Below are positions 63,177 through 64,000 of a stretch of DNA of 64,000 nucleotides, piece after piece; the first letter of the stretch is position 1, and every line of letters starts with the position of its first letter. Below the pieces are notes generated by a model, which was not told the DNA's origin, did no database searches, and saw only the letters and a program-made list of their open reading frames with translations. This DNA comes from Aegilops tauschii subsp. strangulata (taxonomy: Eukaryota > Streptophyta > Magnoliopsida > Poales > Poaceae), in assembly GCF_002575655.3 (NCBI RefSeq), contig NC_053041.3:374711054-374775053 (forward strand), given 5' to 3'. The position numbers were made by a program, and so were the translations under genes.

Positions 63177-64000
63177 TGTAACATCCCAAATTTTCAATTT
63201 GGAATGTTATACATTAGATCATCATTGCATAGCATATTTTATTACATTTTGACAAATCCTCGAAATCCTAAGCAACTCAAGGACCCTCGGAGAGAGTTGG
63301 GGATTTTCCCGGTTTTCATATTTGATTTTTATCAAATAATGAAACGAGGATTTTTGGTTTTAATTATTTTTCACTCCGAAAAATATTTCATATTAAAATA
63401 TATGAGAGGAGAAAATATGACTTCTCCAAAATAATTGAAATATTGGAGGAAAATATAAAAATCAAATTTTGTTTTTATTCGGATTTTATTGCAATTTTAT
63501 TTGCATTAGAAAATTGCACGTTTTCGAAACTGCATTTTAGGGCCAAGAAAATGTTCATCTCGTTCTAATTATTTTAATTAGACGGTGAAAAATTGTTTTG
63601 GTATTTTTAGATTTTTATTTATTTTTCTAGGATTTTTTTTTAGTTTTGGCGAAATTATAATTAAAAAAATCCCGCGCGCCGACTGGGCCGAAGCCCAGCC
63701 GAGCCAGGCCGGCCCATCTCCGTCGTCGTCTCCCACCTGGAGACCGAAGCCGCGCCGTCGCCCGAGTCCGGGAGGACCACGCCGCCCCGCCGCCTTACCC
63801 CTCCCCCAAGCCGAAGCCCCCCTTCTATATATACTCATGCCGCCCCGCCACCTCTCCCCACCCCCGACCGGAGCCGCCGCCGCCAAAACCCGCCCCGCTG
63901 GAGTCGCCGAACGCCGCCGCCGCGAGGAGGCGCCGCCCCGACGCCGAACGCCGCCGCTGTCGCCTCCCGTCGACCCCGCCGCCCCTCGCCGCCCTCTCCC
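63177..64000 (+). mobile_element. Start of a second copy of the long LTR seen solo at 41292 (runs off window)
   Basis: TGTAACATCCCAAATTTTC and the same terminal hairpin, then colinear sequence (GCAACTCAAGGACCCTCGGA, GAGAGTTGGGGATTT) at roughly 85% similarity by eye. It enters the same GC-rich, Pro/Ala-coding centre near the window end. No gene is called in the GC-rich end. Confidence 0.8.

Noticed and set aside
63578..63886. Gly/Arg-rich minus-strand ORF near the right edge
   Set aside because: Compositional ORF in the GC-rich part of the same long LTR family.

Overview
This window looks like intergenic DNA from a large grass genome, most likely Triticeae (wheat, Aegilops or barley relatives). 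The evidence is an Angela/WIS/BARE-1-type copia LTR, several gypsy LTRs of the TGATACGTCTCC type, CACTA transposon ends, a Stowaway MITE fragment and the deep nesting of elements. I see no tRNA, rRNA, CRISPR or bacterial-type gene. Family names are given only where the sequence pattern is well known; other names would need a repeat-library search.

Layout. 1-7594 is the right-hand part of a CACTA element (element A). It has tandem repeats, a spectacular ~100-bp minisatellite (2221-3226), a multi-exon gene with a B3-like domain (3985-6768) and the CACTA right end (7594). It lies inside the terminal part of a second, Caspar-like CACTA (7595-8091), which in turn cuts a plus-strand gypsy LTR fragment (8092-8630). 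From 8638 to 62109 lie two tandem copies (G1 and G2) of one gypsy family on the minus strand. They appear to share a single LTR (11503-12898). G2 has been exploded by later insertions: a rearranged, truncated Angela copia (14395-22230), a solo gypsy LTR with target duplication GTAGA (24926-26538), and a second CACTA (element B, 26872-58871).

Element B is the centrepiece. Its ends (CACTACTGC at 26872 and ACCAGTG at 58871) are flanked by a 3-bp AGG duplication. Removing it restores the gag-protease reading seen undisturbed in G1 at about 9045. It spans 32 kb, but about 21 kb of that is later LTR-retrotransposon insertions: RLG-B 29879-37790, a solo LTR 41292-44063 and RLG-C 47812-58052. The native element was about 11 kb. 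It carries no recognisable CACTA transposase. Instead it carries five host-gene-like units: a DEDDy 3'-5' exonuclease with one amber stop, an Ala/Arg repeat protein with a frameshift, a Pro/Ala-rich protein, a broken Ala-rich protein, and a B3-like gene in the same position and orientation as in element A.

The right edge holds the G2 gag (58875-61257), its 5' LTR (61336-62109), another gypsy LTR with primer-binding site and gag start (62110-63176), and the beginning of a further long LTR (63177-64000) of the same family as the solo LTR at 41292.

Almost all protein-coding potential is transposon-derived and decayed. The units most likely to repay study are the two CACTA-borne B3-like genes, their shared repeat architecture, and the exonuclease.
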